The notes beneath the pieces were generated by a model. That model saw nothing but the letters and a program-made list of their open reading frames with translations, did not search any database and had not been told where the DNA came from. DNA of 44,650 bases, taken from assembly GCA_964645155.1 (NCBI GenBank), contig CAZYBG010000020.1, positions 1 through 44,650 of the forward strand, in the 5' to 3' direction. The DNA is from CAZYBG01 sp964645155. GTDB lineage: Bacteria > Pseudomonadota > Alphaproteobacteria > Rhodobacterales > Rhodobacteraceae. This document shows, one piece after another, positions 1 through 6,646 of the stretch; position 1 is the first letter of the stretch; every line of letters begins with the position of its first letter. The position numbers and the translations under genes are program-made.

Positions 1-966
1 GGTGGCGATGATGGTGAGCGAGCCGCCCTCCTCGATGTTTCGCGCCGCACCGAAGAACCGTTTCGGGCGCTGCAGCGCGTTGGCATCGACGCCGCCGGTC
101 AGCACCTTGCCCGACGACGGCACGACGGTGTTGAAGGCGCGACCGAGGCGCGTGATCGAATCAAGCAGGATCACCACGTCGCGCTTGTGCTCGACAAGGC
201 GTTTGGCCTTCTCGATGACCATCTCGGCCACCGCGACATGGCGCGTCGCAGGTTCATCGAAGGTCGAGGAGATCACCTCGCCGCGCACGCTGCGCTGCAT
301 GTCGGTGACTTCCTCGGGCCGCTCGTCGATCAGGAGCACGATCAGGTAGCATTCCGGATGGTTCTCGGCGATCGACTTGGCGATGTTCTGCAGCAGGACC
401 GTCTTGCCGGTGCGCGGCGGCGCGACGATGAGCGCGCGCTGACCCTTGCCGATCGGTGCCACCAGGTCGATGATCCGGGCCGAGCGGTCCCTGATGGTCG
501 GATCCTCGATCTCCATCTTCAGCCGCTCGTCGGGGTAGAGCGGCGTCAGGTTGTCGAAGCTGACCTTGTGGCGCGCCTTCTCGGGATCGCCGAAGTTGAT
601 GTGGTTGACGCGGGTGATGGCGAAGTAGCGCTCGTTCTCGCGCGGGGCCTGCATCACCCCGTCGACCGTGTCGCCGGTGCGCAGCGCATATTGCCGGATC
701 ATGTCGGGCGAGACGTAGATGTCATCGGGCCCCGGCAGGTAGTTCGCCTCGGGCGAGCGCAGGAAGCCGAAGCCGTCCTGCAGCACCTCGAGGACGCCGT
801 CGCCGCCGACCTCCCAGCCTTCCTCGGCATGCTCCTTCAGGATCGAGAACATCATCTCGCCCTTGCGCATGGTCGAGGCGTTCTCGATCTCCAGGTCCTC
901 GGCCATGGCGAGGAGATCGGCCGGGGTCTTGACCTTGAGTTCGGCGAGGTTCAGGCGTTCGGTCAT
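1..966 (-). CDS. rho: Transcription termination factor Rho (3' end cut by window edge)
   Basis: Rho is the hexameric RNA-dependent ATPase that terminates transcription by translocating along nascent RNA. The 322 residues present begin MTERLNLAELKVKTPADLLA, a typical Rho N-terminal domain. The cold-shock-like RNA-binding part follows (about residues 50-125, with DGFGFLRSPEANYLPGPDD). The Walker A loop APPRTGKT is at 182-189 (Lys188) and a Walker B-like DVVILLDSITR comes later. Rho proteins are usually about 420 residues, so roughly 100 C-terminal residues lie beyond base 1. The ATG at 966 fits the family start; no strong Shine-Dalgarno is visible. The gene lies downstream of hemJ on the same strand, with a 176-base spacer (967-1142) that could hold a rho leader. 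Family assignment is certain; only the C-terminus is unseen. Confidence 0.97.
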   Translation of the reverse strand, partial: MTERLNLAELKVKTPADLLAMAEDLEIENASTMRKGEMMFSILKEHAEEGWEVGGDGVLEVLQDGFGFLRSPEANYLPGPDDIYVSPDMIRQYALRTGDTVDGVMQAPRENERYFAITRVNHINFGDPEKARHKVSFDNLTPLYPDERLKMEIEDPTIRDRSARIIDLVAPIGKGQRALIVAPPRTGKTVLLQNIAKSIAENHPECYLIVLLIDERPEEVTDMQRSVRGEVISSTFDEPATRHVAVAEMVIEKAKRLVEHKRDVVILLDSITRLGRAFNTVVPSSGKVLTGGVDANALQRPKRFFGAARNIEEGGSLTIIAT

Positions 967-1127
967 CTGGGGGAAAAGCCTCTGGAGCCCGGGCCGGGCA
1001 CACGTGGGTCGGGGAAGGGAAGGTCCACGGCCGGACGGCCGCTTTCGGCGCCGACATAAGGCCGCAGGCCGCCTGAGTCAATCCGCGCCTTGGATCACGG
1101 CGGGCGGGAAAGACCGGGTAGAAGGGC

Positions 1128-1153
1128 GGTCAGAACGGACGGTCAGAACGGAC
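1128..1153. repeat. Exact 13-bp tandem duplication across the hemJ stop codon
   Basis: The 13-mer GGTCAGAACGGAC occurs twice head to tail (1128-1140 and 1141-1153). The second copy contains the last hemJ codons and its TGA stop, read on the minus strand. The duplication therefore leaves a second CCG-TTC-TGA just downstream of the real stop. This looks like a small replication-slippage duplication with no evident function. Confidence 0.8.
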
Positions 1154-1595
1154 GGGCGATCACCGCGATCACGATGACGAGGACGAGGAGCGTCGGCACC
1201 TCGTTCATCATGCGGAACTGCCGGCCGGTCCAGGGCGAGGCGCCGGCGGCGAATTCCTTGCGGCGGCGGCCGAGCCACTGGTGGAACCACGTCATGGCGA
1301 GGACGCCGGCAGCCTTGGCCCAGGGCCAGACCTGCCCCCAGTTGACCACGCCGGGGGTGAAGACCAGAAGGAGGCCGAAGACCCAGGTGGCGATCATCGC
1401 GGGGTTCATGATGGCCCGGAAGAGCCGCCGCTCCATCACCTGGAACATCGCGTCGGTCGGGCCGCCATGGCCGACCTGCTCGGCATGGTAGACAAAGAGC
1501 CGGGGCAGGTAGAACAGCCCCGCCATCCACGCGATCACCGCGATCACGTGGAACGACTTGATCCAGGGATACCAGGTCTGCAGGGCGTCGATCAT
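1143..1595 (-). CDS. hemJ: HemJ-type protoporphyrinogen IX oxidase
   Basis: HemJ is the membrane-bound enzyme that oxidises protoporphyrinogen IX to protoporphyrin IX in haem and bacteriochlorophyll synthesis; it replaces HemG or HemY in many alphaproteobacteria and cyanobacteria. The 150-residue product has about four membrane segments. It carries the family's N-terminal pattern SFHVIAVIAWMAGLFYLPRL with a conserved His, followed by FVYHAE and later NPAMIATWVFG and MTWFHQWL. The start at 1595 is favoured by homology (MIDALQTWYPWIKSFH) and by a GGAG about ten bases upstream. A longer frame reaching toward 2393 is only an open reading frame running through the non-coding gap. The gene is read leftward toward rho and forms the left edge of the probable replication origin. 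Confidence 0.93.
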   Translation of the reverse strand: MIDALQTWYPWIKSFHVIAVIAWMAGLFYLPRLFVYHAEQVGHGGPTDAMFQVMERRLFRAIMNPAMIATWVFGLLLVFTPGVVNWGQVWPWAKAAGVLAMTWFHQWLGRRRKEFAAGASPWTGRQFRMMNEVPTLLVLVIVIAVIARPF

Positions 1596-1620
1596 CGGCG
1601 CGGAGCTCCGCTTGGGCGCG

Positions 1621-1660
1621 GGACAATCGAATAAAGAAAAGATGAGAAAAGGAAAGATGG
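1621..1660. other. AT-rich purine tract, candidate DNA-unwinding element
   Basis: About 40 bases with only some 13 G/C residues, and almost entirely purine on the plus strand (core AATAAAGAAAAGATGAGAAA). It lies 16 bases from the tandem DnaA-box-like pair. An AT-rich element next to DnaA boxes is the usual site of initial strand opening in bacterial origins; here that role is inferred. Confidence 0.5.
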
Positions 1661-1675
1661 TGGGGCAGTAGGGCC

Positions 1676-1693
1676 TGTGGATCATGTGGATCA
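1676..1693. other. Tandem pair of DnaA-box-like 9-mers
   Basis: TGTGGATCA is repeated exactly and without spacer (1676-1684, 1685-1693). Each copy differs at one position from TGTGGATAA, the reverse complement of the consensus DnaA box TTATCCACA. A head-to-tail pair beside the AT-rich tract is the arrangement expected for loading a DnaA filament. Confidence 0.6.
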
Positions 1694-1778
1694 ACGTTTG
1701 CCGCACCATGGCGCCCACAGGAGGACCGGGCGGGGATGGAATTGTGAGTATGTCGCCGAAGGTCGGCTGAGGAAGATA

Positions 1779-1801
1779 AAGCCGTTTCATGGCAACGGCT
1801 T
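1779..1801. repeat. 8-bp inverted repeat inside the origin-like gap
   Basis: AAGCCGTT (1779-1786) and AACGGCTT (1794-1801) are perfect reverse complements around a 7-base spacer. It could be a protein-binding dyad in the origin or a transcript hairpin; nothing in the sequence decides between these. Confidence 0.5.
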
Positions 1802-1826
1802 GTTTATGTCGCATGGAGCCCGGGGC

Positions 1827-1835
1827 TGTGGATCG
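1827..1835. other. DnaA-box-like site
   Basis: TGTGGATCG differs at two positions from TGTGGATAA. Its TGTGGATC core equals that of the tandem pair at 1676-1693, which supports a shared binder. Confidence 0.4.
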
Positions 1836-1996
1836 AATCGGGAGAGGCGGTGGGGCGGTTCGTTCTCCCCAGCCGGCCGGCCCGGCCAGGTACCCGGGGA
1901 GGGCGGTGGGGGCCGCGCTTGACATCCGGGCCCGCGGCGGGGATCGCTCGCGAGCCAGGCGGGTTTTGCCCGCCGCCCACCCGCGCGTCCCGGCGA

Positions 1997-2005
1997 TTGT
2001 CCACA
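1997..2005. other. DnaA-box-like site near maf
   Basis: TTGTCCACA differs at one position from the consensus TTATCCACA and is oriented opposite to the other three sites. It lies 46 bases before the maf start, so it could also affect maf transcription. Confidence 0.45.
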
Positions 2006-2051
2006 GGCCCGTCCCCATGCCCCTCTCCATGTCTTTCCGGTGCCCGCCGCC

Positions 2052-2645
2052 ATGCGCGTGATCCTCGCCTCGGCCTCGCCCGTCCGCAGCCGCCTGCTGT
2101 CGGCCGCCGGAGTGCGGCACGAGGCGATGCCGGCGCGGATCGACGAGGCGGCGGTGCGCGAGGCGATGGCCGCGAGCGGCGCAGGGCCGCGCGAGGTGGC
2201 CGATGCGCTCGCCGGGGCGAAGGCGCGCAAGCTCGGCCTCCGCCACTCCGACGCGCTGGTGATCGGCTGCGACCAGGTGCTGGAGCTGGACGGCGCGGTT
2301 CTCGGCAAGCCCGCGACGGCCGAGGAGGCGGCTGGGCAGCTGCGCCGGCTGCGCAACCGGCGCCATGCGCTCCTCTCGGCCGTGGTCGTCCACGAGGGCG
2401 AGCAGCCGGTCTGGCGCTTTGTCGGCGAGGCGCGGCTGACGATGCGCGACTTTTCGGATAGCTATCTCTCGGCCTATGTTGCCCGCAACTGGCCCGGCCT
2501 CGGCGACAGCGTGGGGGCCTACAAGCTGGAGGAAGAGGGCGTCAGGCTGTTCGCCCGCGTCGAGGGGGAGTATTTCACGGTGCTCGGGTTGCCGCTTCTG
2601 GAACTGCTCGGCTATCTCGGCCAGCGCGGGGTCATCGAGGCATGA
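2052..2645 (+). CDS. maf: Maf-family nucleotide pyrophosphatase
   Basis: Maf proteins hydrolyse non-canonical or regulatory nucleoside triphosphates to monophosphates and are linked to septum formation. The 197-residue product shows the phosphate-binding start ILASASPVRSRLLSAAG (4-20), the conserved acidic block IGCDQVL with Asp74, GKPATAEEA, and the late motif GDSVGAYKLEEEG before FARVEGEYFTVLGLP. ATG 2052 is chosen because MRVILASASP matches the family start. An in-frame GTG at 2040 would add four residues, and neither start has a clear Shine-Dalgarno. It is the first rightward gene after the origin-like gap, and its stop overlaps the aroE start by four bases, so the block is translationally coupled. 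Whether the substrate is dTTP/UTP or m7GTP cannot be settled here. Confidence 0.92.
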   Translation: MRVILASASPVRSRLLSAAGVRHEAMPARIDEAAVREAMAASGAGPREVADALAGAKARKLGLRHSDALVIGCDQVLELDGAVLGKPATAEEAAGQLRRLRNRRHALLSAVVVHEGEQPVWRFVGEARLTMRDFSDSYLSAYVARNWPGLGDSVGAYKLEEEGVRLFARVEGEYFTVLGLPLLELLGYLGQRGVIEA

Positions 2646-3478
2646 GCGAGACCGCCATTCCGCTGGCCGGCGTCATCGGCTCGCCGGTGTCGCATTCGCG
2701 GTCGCCGGCGCTGCATGCCTACTGGCTGCGCACCTACGGCATCCGCGGCTTCTACGTGCCGATGGACATCGCCGACGCGAACCTCAAGCCGGCGCTGAAA
2801 GCGCTGCCGAAGCTGGGTTTCGTCGGCGTCAACGTGACCATCCCGCACAAGGAGAAGGTGCTGGCGCTGGCCGACCTGGTGACCGACCGCGCGGCGCTGA
2901 TCGGGGCGGCCAACACCCTGATCTTCCGCACCGACGGCAAGATCTACGCCGACAACACCGATGGCTACGGCTTCATCGAGAACCTGCGGCAGAACGTACC
3001 CGGCTGGTCGGCCGGTGCGGGCCCGGCCGCCGTCCTCGGCGCGGGCGGCGCGGCGCGGGCGGTCGTCGCGTCGCTGCTCGAGACCGGCGCCGAGGAGGTG
3101 CGGGTCGCCAACCGCACGCGGCCGCGAGCCGAGGCGCTGCGCGCCGATTTCGGGCCGCGCGTCGTCGTGCACGACTGGGCGCTGGCGGCGGGCATGTTCG
3201 ACGGTGCGGCGACGGTGGTGAACACCACCTCGCTCGGCATGGGCGGCGAGGGCGAGTTCCGCATCCCGCTCGATGCAATCGCACGGGACGCGGTGGTGAC
3301 CGACCTGGTCTACGCCCCGCTGATGACGCCGTTCCTGACGGCGGCCGCCGAACGCGGCTGCCGGATCGTCGACGGGCTGGGGATGCTGCTGCACCAGGCC
3401 GCGCCGGGTTTCGAGCGGTGGTTCGGCCGGCGGCCGGTGGTGGACGCGGCGACGCGCGACGCGGTGCTGAGGGCATGA
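2642..3478 (+). CDS. aroE: Shikimate dehydrogenase AroE
   Basis: AroE reduces 3-dehydroshikimate to shikimate with NADPH in cytoplasmic aromatic amino-acid synthesis. The 278-residue protein has the substrate loop SPVSHSRSP (14-22), catalytic Lys70 in NVTIPHKEKV, catalytic Asp107 in DNTDGYGF, the dinucleotide-binding loop GAGGAARAV (from 133) and VYAPLMTPFL before the C-terminal DGLGMLLHQAAPGFERWFG. The length is normal for the family. ATG 2642 overlaps the maf TGA in an ATGA junction, and its own stop overlaps coaE in the same way. The order maf-aroE-coaE-dnaQ is conserved near the origin in alphaproteobacteria. Confidence 0.97.
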   Translation: MSETAIPLAGVIGSPVSHSRSPALHAYWLRTYGIRGFYVPMDIADANLKPALKALPKLGFVGVNVTIPHKEKVLALADLVTDRAALIGAANTLIFRTDGKIYADNTDGYGFIENLRQNVPGWSAGAGPAAVLGAGGAARAVVASLLETGAEEVRVANRTRPRAEALRADFGPRVVVHDWALAAGMFDGAATVVNTTSLGMGGEGEFRIPLDAIARDAVVTDLVYAPLMTPFLTAAAERGCRIVDGLGMLLHQAAPGFERWFGRRPVVDAATRDAVLRA

Positions 3479-4083
3479 CGCGGCCGCTGGTCCTGGGTCT
3501 GACGGGCTCGATCGGGATGGGCAAGTCGACGGTGGCCGGGATGTTCCGCGCGGCGGGGGTGCCGGTCTGGGACGCCGATGCCGTGGTGCAGCGGCTTTAT
3601 GACGCGGGCGGCGCCGGCGTTGCCGCGATCGCGGTGCTGCGGCCGGCGGCAGTGACGGGTGGCGCGGTCGACCGCGCCGCGCTCCGCGCCTGGATCGCCG
3701 AGGAGCCCGGGGCGCTGGCGCGGATCGAGGCGGCGATCCATCCGCTCGTCGCCGCCGAGCGGGCGCGCTTCGTCGCGGCGGCCGCGGCGGCGGGTGCCCG
3801 GCTGGCGGTGGTCGACGTGCCGCTGCTGTTCGAGACCGGAGCGGAAGCCGAGGTCGATGCCACGCTGGTCGTCAGCGCTCCGCCGGAGGTGCAGCGGGCC
3901 CGCGTGCTGGCGCGGCCGGGCATGAACGCCGAGGCCTTCGAGCGGCTTCTCGCGCGGCAGGTTCCGGATGCCGAGAAACGGCGCCGGGCCGACCATGTGA
4001 TCTGGTCGGTCGAGATCGAGCCGACGCGGAAGGCGGTGCTTGACCTGATCGCCAAACTGCAACAGAGCCAGAGTAATGCGTGA
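3475..4083 (+). CDS. coaE: Dephospho-CoA kinase CoaE
   Basis: CoaE phosphorylates the 3'-hydroxyl of the dephospho-CoA ribose, the last step of coenzyme A synthesis. The 202-residue protein opens with the P-loop GLTGSIGMGKST (8-19), then DADAVVQRLYD, IHPLVAAER, and VDVPLLFETGAEAEVDATLVV, which are hallmark CoaE blocks. The ATG at 3475 overlaps the aroE stop in an ATGA junction; the frame is open far upstream but only by chance. The end overlaps dnaQ by eight bases. No unusual feature. Confidence 0.96.
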   Translation: MTRPLVLGLTGSIGMGKSTVAGMFRAAGVPVWDADAVVQRLYDAGGAGVAAIAVLRPAAVTGGAVDRAALRAWIAEEPGALARIEAAIHPLVAAERARFVAAAAAAGARLAVVDVPLLFETGAEAEVDATLVVSAPPEVQRARVLARPGMNAEAFERLLARQVPDAEKRRRADHVIWSVEIEPTRKAVLDLIAKLQQSQSNA

Positions 4084-4762
4084 GATCGTTCTCGATACCG
4101 AAACGACGGGTTTCGAGCCCGAGGCCGGCGACCGGATCGTCGAGATCGGCGGCATCGAGCTGATGAACTTCCTGCCCACCGGGCGGGTCTATCACCAGTA
4201 CATCAACCCCGAACGCGCGATGCCGAAGGAAGCCTTCGAGGTGCATGGCCTTGGCGACGACTTCCTGCGCGACAAGCCGCCGTTCCGGGCCGTCGCGCGC
4301 GAATTCCTGGCTTTCGTGGGCGACGCCAAGCTTGTCATCCACAACGCCGCGTTCGACATGAAGTTCATCAACGCCGAGCTCGGCTGGCTCGCCCTGCCGG
4401 CGATCCCATGGGAGCGGGCCGTCGACACGCTCGCCATCGCGCGGACCCGGTTTCCGGGTGCGCCCGCCTCGCTCGACGCGCTCTGCCGGCGCTTCGGCAT
4501 CGACAACTCGGCGCGCGAGAAGCACGGCGCGCTGCTCGACAGCGAGCTTCTGGCCGAGGTCTATCTGGAACTGGTCGGCGGCCGGCAGCCGGACCTGACC
4601 TTCGCGGCCTCGGCCGGGGCCGGGGCGCTTGCCACCGGGGCCTGGCGGCCGCCGCCCCGCCCGCGGCCGCTGGCCCCGGCCCTGACGGAGGCCGAGCGCG
4701 CGGCGCATGACGCCTTCGTCGCCCGGCTCGGGCCGGACACGCTCTGGGGCCGGTCCGGCTGA
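4076..4762 (+). CDS. dnaQ: DNA polymerase III epsilon subunit (3'-5' proofreading exonuclease)
   Basis: DnaQ is the editing exonuclease of the replicative polymerase core. The DEDDh motifs are all present: Exo I at the N-terminus (MREIVLDTETTGFE, Asp7 and Glu9), Exo II in VIHNAAFDMKFIN, and Exo III in EKHGALLDSELLAEVY with its His and Asp. After about residue 185 a Pro/Ala-rich linker leads to a short C-terminal tail (ERAAHDAFVARLG), the region that binds the alpha subunit in characterised homologues. The start overlaps the coaE end by eight bases, so translation is probably coupled. It converges with secB, leaving three bases between the stops. Confidence 0.96.
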   Translation: MREIVLDTETTGFEPEAGDRIVEIGGIELMNFLPTGRVYHQYINPERAMPKEAFEVHGLGDDFLRDKPPFRAVAREFLAFVGDAKLVIHNAAFDMKFINAELGWLALPAIPWERAVDTLAIARTRFPGAPASLDALCRRFGIDNSAREKHGALLDSELLAEVYLELVGGRQPDLTFAASAGAGALATGAWRPPPRPRPLAPALTEAERAAHDAFVARLGPDTLWGRSG

Positions 4763-4765
4763 GGG

Positions 4766-5281
4766 CTACTGTGTGGTCGCGCCCGCCGGGGCGGCCTGCG
4801 CCCTGCGCGCGAGTTCCTGGCGGTACATCGCGACGAAATCGACGACGTCGATGTTGACGGGCGGAAAGCCGCCGTCGCGTGTGATGTCGCTGACGATCCG
4901 GCGTATGTAGGGAAACAGCATCCGCGGGCATTCGATCAGCAGGAAGGCATGAAGCTGCGCCTCGGGCACGCCTTCGACGTGGAACACGCCGCCATATTCG
5001 AGCTCGAGCAGGAACAGCGTGACGCCTGCGCCCTTCGAGCGCGACTCGACGCGGAACTTTAGCACCACCTCGTACTGGTTCTCGGTCTGGCGCTTGCGGG
5101 CATCGAGGTTGACGGTCACGTTCATCTCGGGCGTGACCTCGCCCTGGATGCCGCCGCGCACCAGCATGTTCTCGAACGACATGTCGCGGATGTACTGCGC
5201 GAGGACCTGCATCTTCACGCCGGCGGCGGAGGCCTCGGTCGCTTGCGGGGCTGCGTCAGTAGCGCCGTTGGCTTCGGTCAT
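4766..5281 (-). CDS. secB: Protein-export chaperone SecB
   Basis: SecB is a tetrameric cytoplasmic chaperone that keeps preproteins unfolded and hands them to SecA. The 171-residue product has the family core: VLAQYIRDMSFEN, the beta-strand region ending in FRVESRSKG, LLELEYGGVFHVEGV, and the signature ECPRMLFPYIRRIVSDITRDGGFPP. The N-terminus is Ala/Thr-rich and acidic, as usual in alphaproteobacteria, and the C-terminal tail is Ala-rich. It follows fxsA on the same strand after 57 bases. Its position beside dnaQ matches the alphaproteobacterial origin-proximal order. Confidence 0.97.
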   Translation of the reverse strand: MTEANGATDAAPQATEASAAGVKMQVLAQYIRDMSFENMLVRGGIQGEVTPEMNVTVNLDARKRQTENQYEVVLKFRVESRSKGAGVTLFLLELEYGGVFHVEGVPEAQLHAFLLIECPRMLFPYIRRIVSDITRDGGFPPVNIDVVDFVAMYRQELARRAQAAPAGATTQ

Positions 5282-5338
5282 CGGATCGTTTCCTTGCGGT
5301 TGCGTCTGGCCGCTTCCTAACAGGTGGTCCGGAGCGCC

Positions 5339-5866
5339 TCAATGCCGCGTCCAGCCCGAAGGCCGGTGGGTTGGCCGCTGCCCGGCCGGCACCTCCTCGA
5401 ACTCGCCCTCGATGACGGCGCCGGGCTCGGGCCCACGGTCGGGCCCGGGGCCGGGCCGGAGACTGGGGCCGCTGCCTGACGGCTGGCCGGACGCTCCGGT
5501 GCCGTAGGCGAACCGCTCCACCCTGATCCGGCGGCCGGCCCAGGCGAAGAGCGCCGTCCGCACCGCCGGGATCAGGAGGAGGAGGCCGACGGTATCGGTG
5601 AAGAAGCCCGGCGTGAGCAGCAGCGCGCCGGCGAAGAGGATCGCCGCGCCATCGGCCAGCGGCCGCGACGGATCGCCCAGCCGCTCCATCGCCATGCGCA
5701 GCTCGGCCAGCGCGCGCATGCCCTCGCGCCGGACGAGCCAGGTGCCGAGAATCGCCGTCAGCAGGACGAGGCCCAGCGTCGGCCAGAGGCCGATCCAGCC
5801 GCCGACCTGGATGAACAGCGCGATCTCGATCAGCGGGATCGCGAGGAAAACGGCGAAAAGCCACAT
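5339..5866 (-). CDS. fxsA: FxsA-family membrane protein
   Basis: FxsA proteins are small inner-membrane proteins; E. coli FxsA relieves exclusion of phage T7 by the F plasmid, and a general biochemical role is unknown. The 175-residue product starts MWLFAVFLAIPLIEIALFIQ, followed by a second membrane segment (LWPTLGLVLLTAILGTWLVR), the conserved LADGAAILFAGALLLTPGFF and another hydrophobic stretch. A Pro/Gly-rich cytoplasmic tail follows. The start at 5866 is set by the family N-terminus; longer frames upstream cross the divergent promoter region. It precedes secB on the minus strand and is divergent from the Tim44-like gene. Confidence 0.88.
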   Translation of the reverse strand: MWLFAVFLAIPLIEIALFIQVGGWIGLWPTLGLVLLTAILGTWLVRREGMRALAELRMAMERLGDPSRPLADGAAILFAGALLLTPGFFTDTVGLLLLIPAVRTALFAWAGRRIRVERFAYGTGASGQPSGSGPSLRPGPGPDRGPEPGAVIEGEFEEVPAGQRPTHRPSGWTRH

Positions 5867-5977
5867 GGCAGCCCCCGGTAGCACGGCCCGCCGGTAGACT
5901 TGACGGGTACGCCACCTTACATATGTGCCCAGCCGCGACCTTACAAACGCCAGCCCCGGCCCGCCGAGAGGAACATG

Positions 5978-6646
5978 ATGAGCTCTTCCGTGATCCAACT
6001 TCTGGTGCTGGCGGGGATCGCGATCTTTCTCATCCTGCGGCTCCGCAATGTCCTCGGGACGCGCGAGGGCTTCGAGAAGCCGCCGGTGCCGCTGCCCGGC
6101 GACGGTGCGGCGCCGGCGCGCGGGCGCCGCGACTTCGAGGTGATCGAGGGCGGCCCCGACGAGGACATCACCGATCACGTTCCCGAGGGCAGCCCGGCGG
6201 CCAAGGCCCTGGCCGAGATGAAGGCGGTCGAGCCGAGCTTCGGCGTGGGGTCGTTCCTGCAGGGCGCGCGCGGCGCCTACGAGATGATCCTGATGGCGTT
6301 CGAGCGCGGCGAGCTTGACCAGATCCGCCCGTTCCTGTCGCCCGAGGTCTACGACACCTTCGCCGAGGTGGTGGCAGAGCGCGAGCGGCAGGGGCTGCGG
6401 ATCGAGGCGCATTTCGTCGGACTGCGCGAGATCGGCCTGGCCGACGCGACGTTCGACGAGGACAGCCGCGAGGCCGAGATCGTGATCCGCTTCGTCGGCG
6501 AACTGACCTGGGCCGTCCGCAACGCGGCCGGCGAGGTGGTCGAGGGGTCGACCACGGAGATCAAGCGCCAGAGGGATGTCTGGACCTTTGCCCGCACGAT
6601 GGGCGCCAGCGATCCGAACTGGCAGCTGGTGGCTACCGGGGAATGA
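5978..6646 (+). CDS. Tim44-like domain protein, membrane-anchored
   Basis: The 222-residue product has one N-terminal membrane anchor (MSSSVIQLLVLAGIAIFLIL, then RLRNVLGTREGFEKPP), a Pro/Gly linker, and a Tim44-like domain from about residue 85 (FLQGARGAYEMILMAFERGE, YDTFAEVVAERERQGLRIEA, to FARTMGASDPNWQLVATGE). In mitochondria Tim44 tethers the import motor; bacterial relatives are membrane-anchored proteins proposed to bind other membrane or periplasmic proteins. ATG 5978 lies five bases after AGAGGA (5967-5972), better spacing than ATG 5975. The stop overlaps mltA by four bases. Its place between fxsA/secB and mltA suggests an envelope role, which is inference. Confidence 0.85.
   Translation: MSSSVIQLLVLAGIAIFLILRLRNVLGTREGFEKPPVPLPGDGAAPARGRRDFEVIEGGPDEDITDHVPEGSPAAKALAEMKAVEPSFGVGSFLQGARGAYEMILMAFERGELDQIRPFLSPEVYDTFAEVVAERERQGLRIEAHFVGLREIGLADATFDEDSREAEIVIRFVGELTWAVRNAAGEVVEGSTTEIKRQRDVWTFARTMGASDPNWQLVATGE

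Larger units (their letters stand above)
1596..2051. other. oriC: Probable chromosomal replication origin (oriC)
   Basis: This is the longest non-coding stretch in the window and separates leftward hemJ-rho from rightward maf-aroE-coaE-dnaQ. It contains a 33% GC purine-rich tract (1622-1660) in an otherwise about 70% GC background. A perfect tandem pair of DnaA-box-like 9-mers lies at 1676-1693, with single box-like sites at 1827-1835 and 1997-2005. An 8-bp inverted repeat is at 1779-1801, a 10-bp palindrome (GCTCGCGAGC) at 1946-1955 and a GGCGGG/CCCGCC hairpin at 1958-1974. In Caulobacter crescentus the mapped origin lies in the same neighbourhood, between the rho/hem side and the maf-aroE-coaE-dnaQ side. 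Origin function is inferred from position and motifs, not demonstrated. No protein that I recognise is encoded here. Confidence 0.72.

Noticed and set aside
1604..2393. N-terminal extension of hemJ on the minus strand reaching across the gap
   Set aside because: The extra residues have no HemJ similarity, and the frame crosses the DnaA-box region and maf. The start at 1595 has a Shine-Dalgarno and matches the family.
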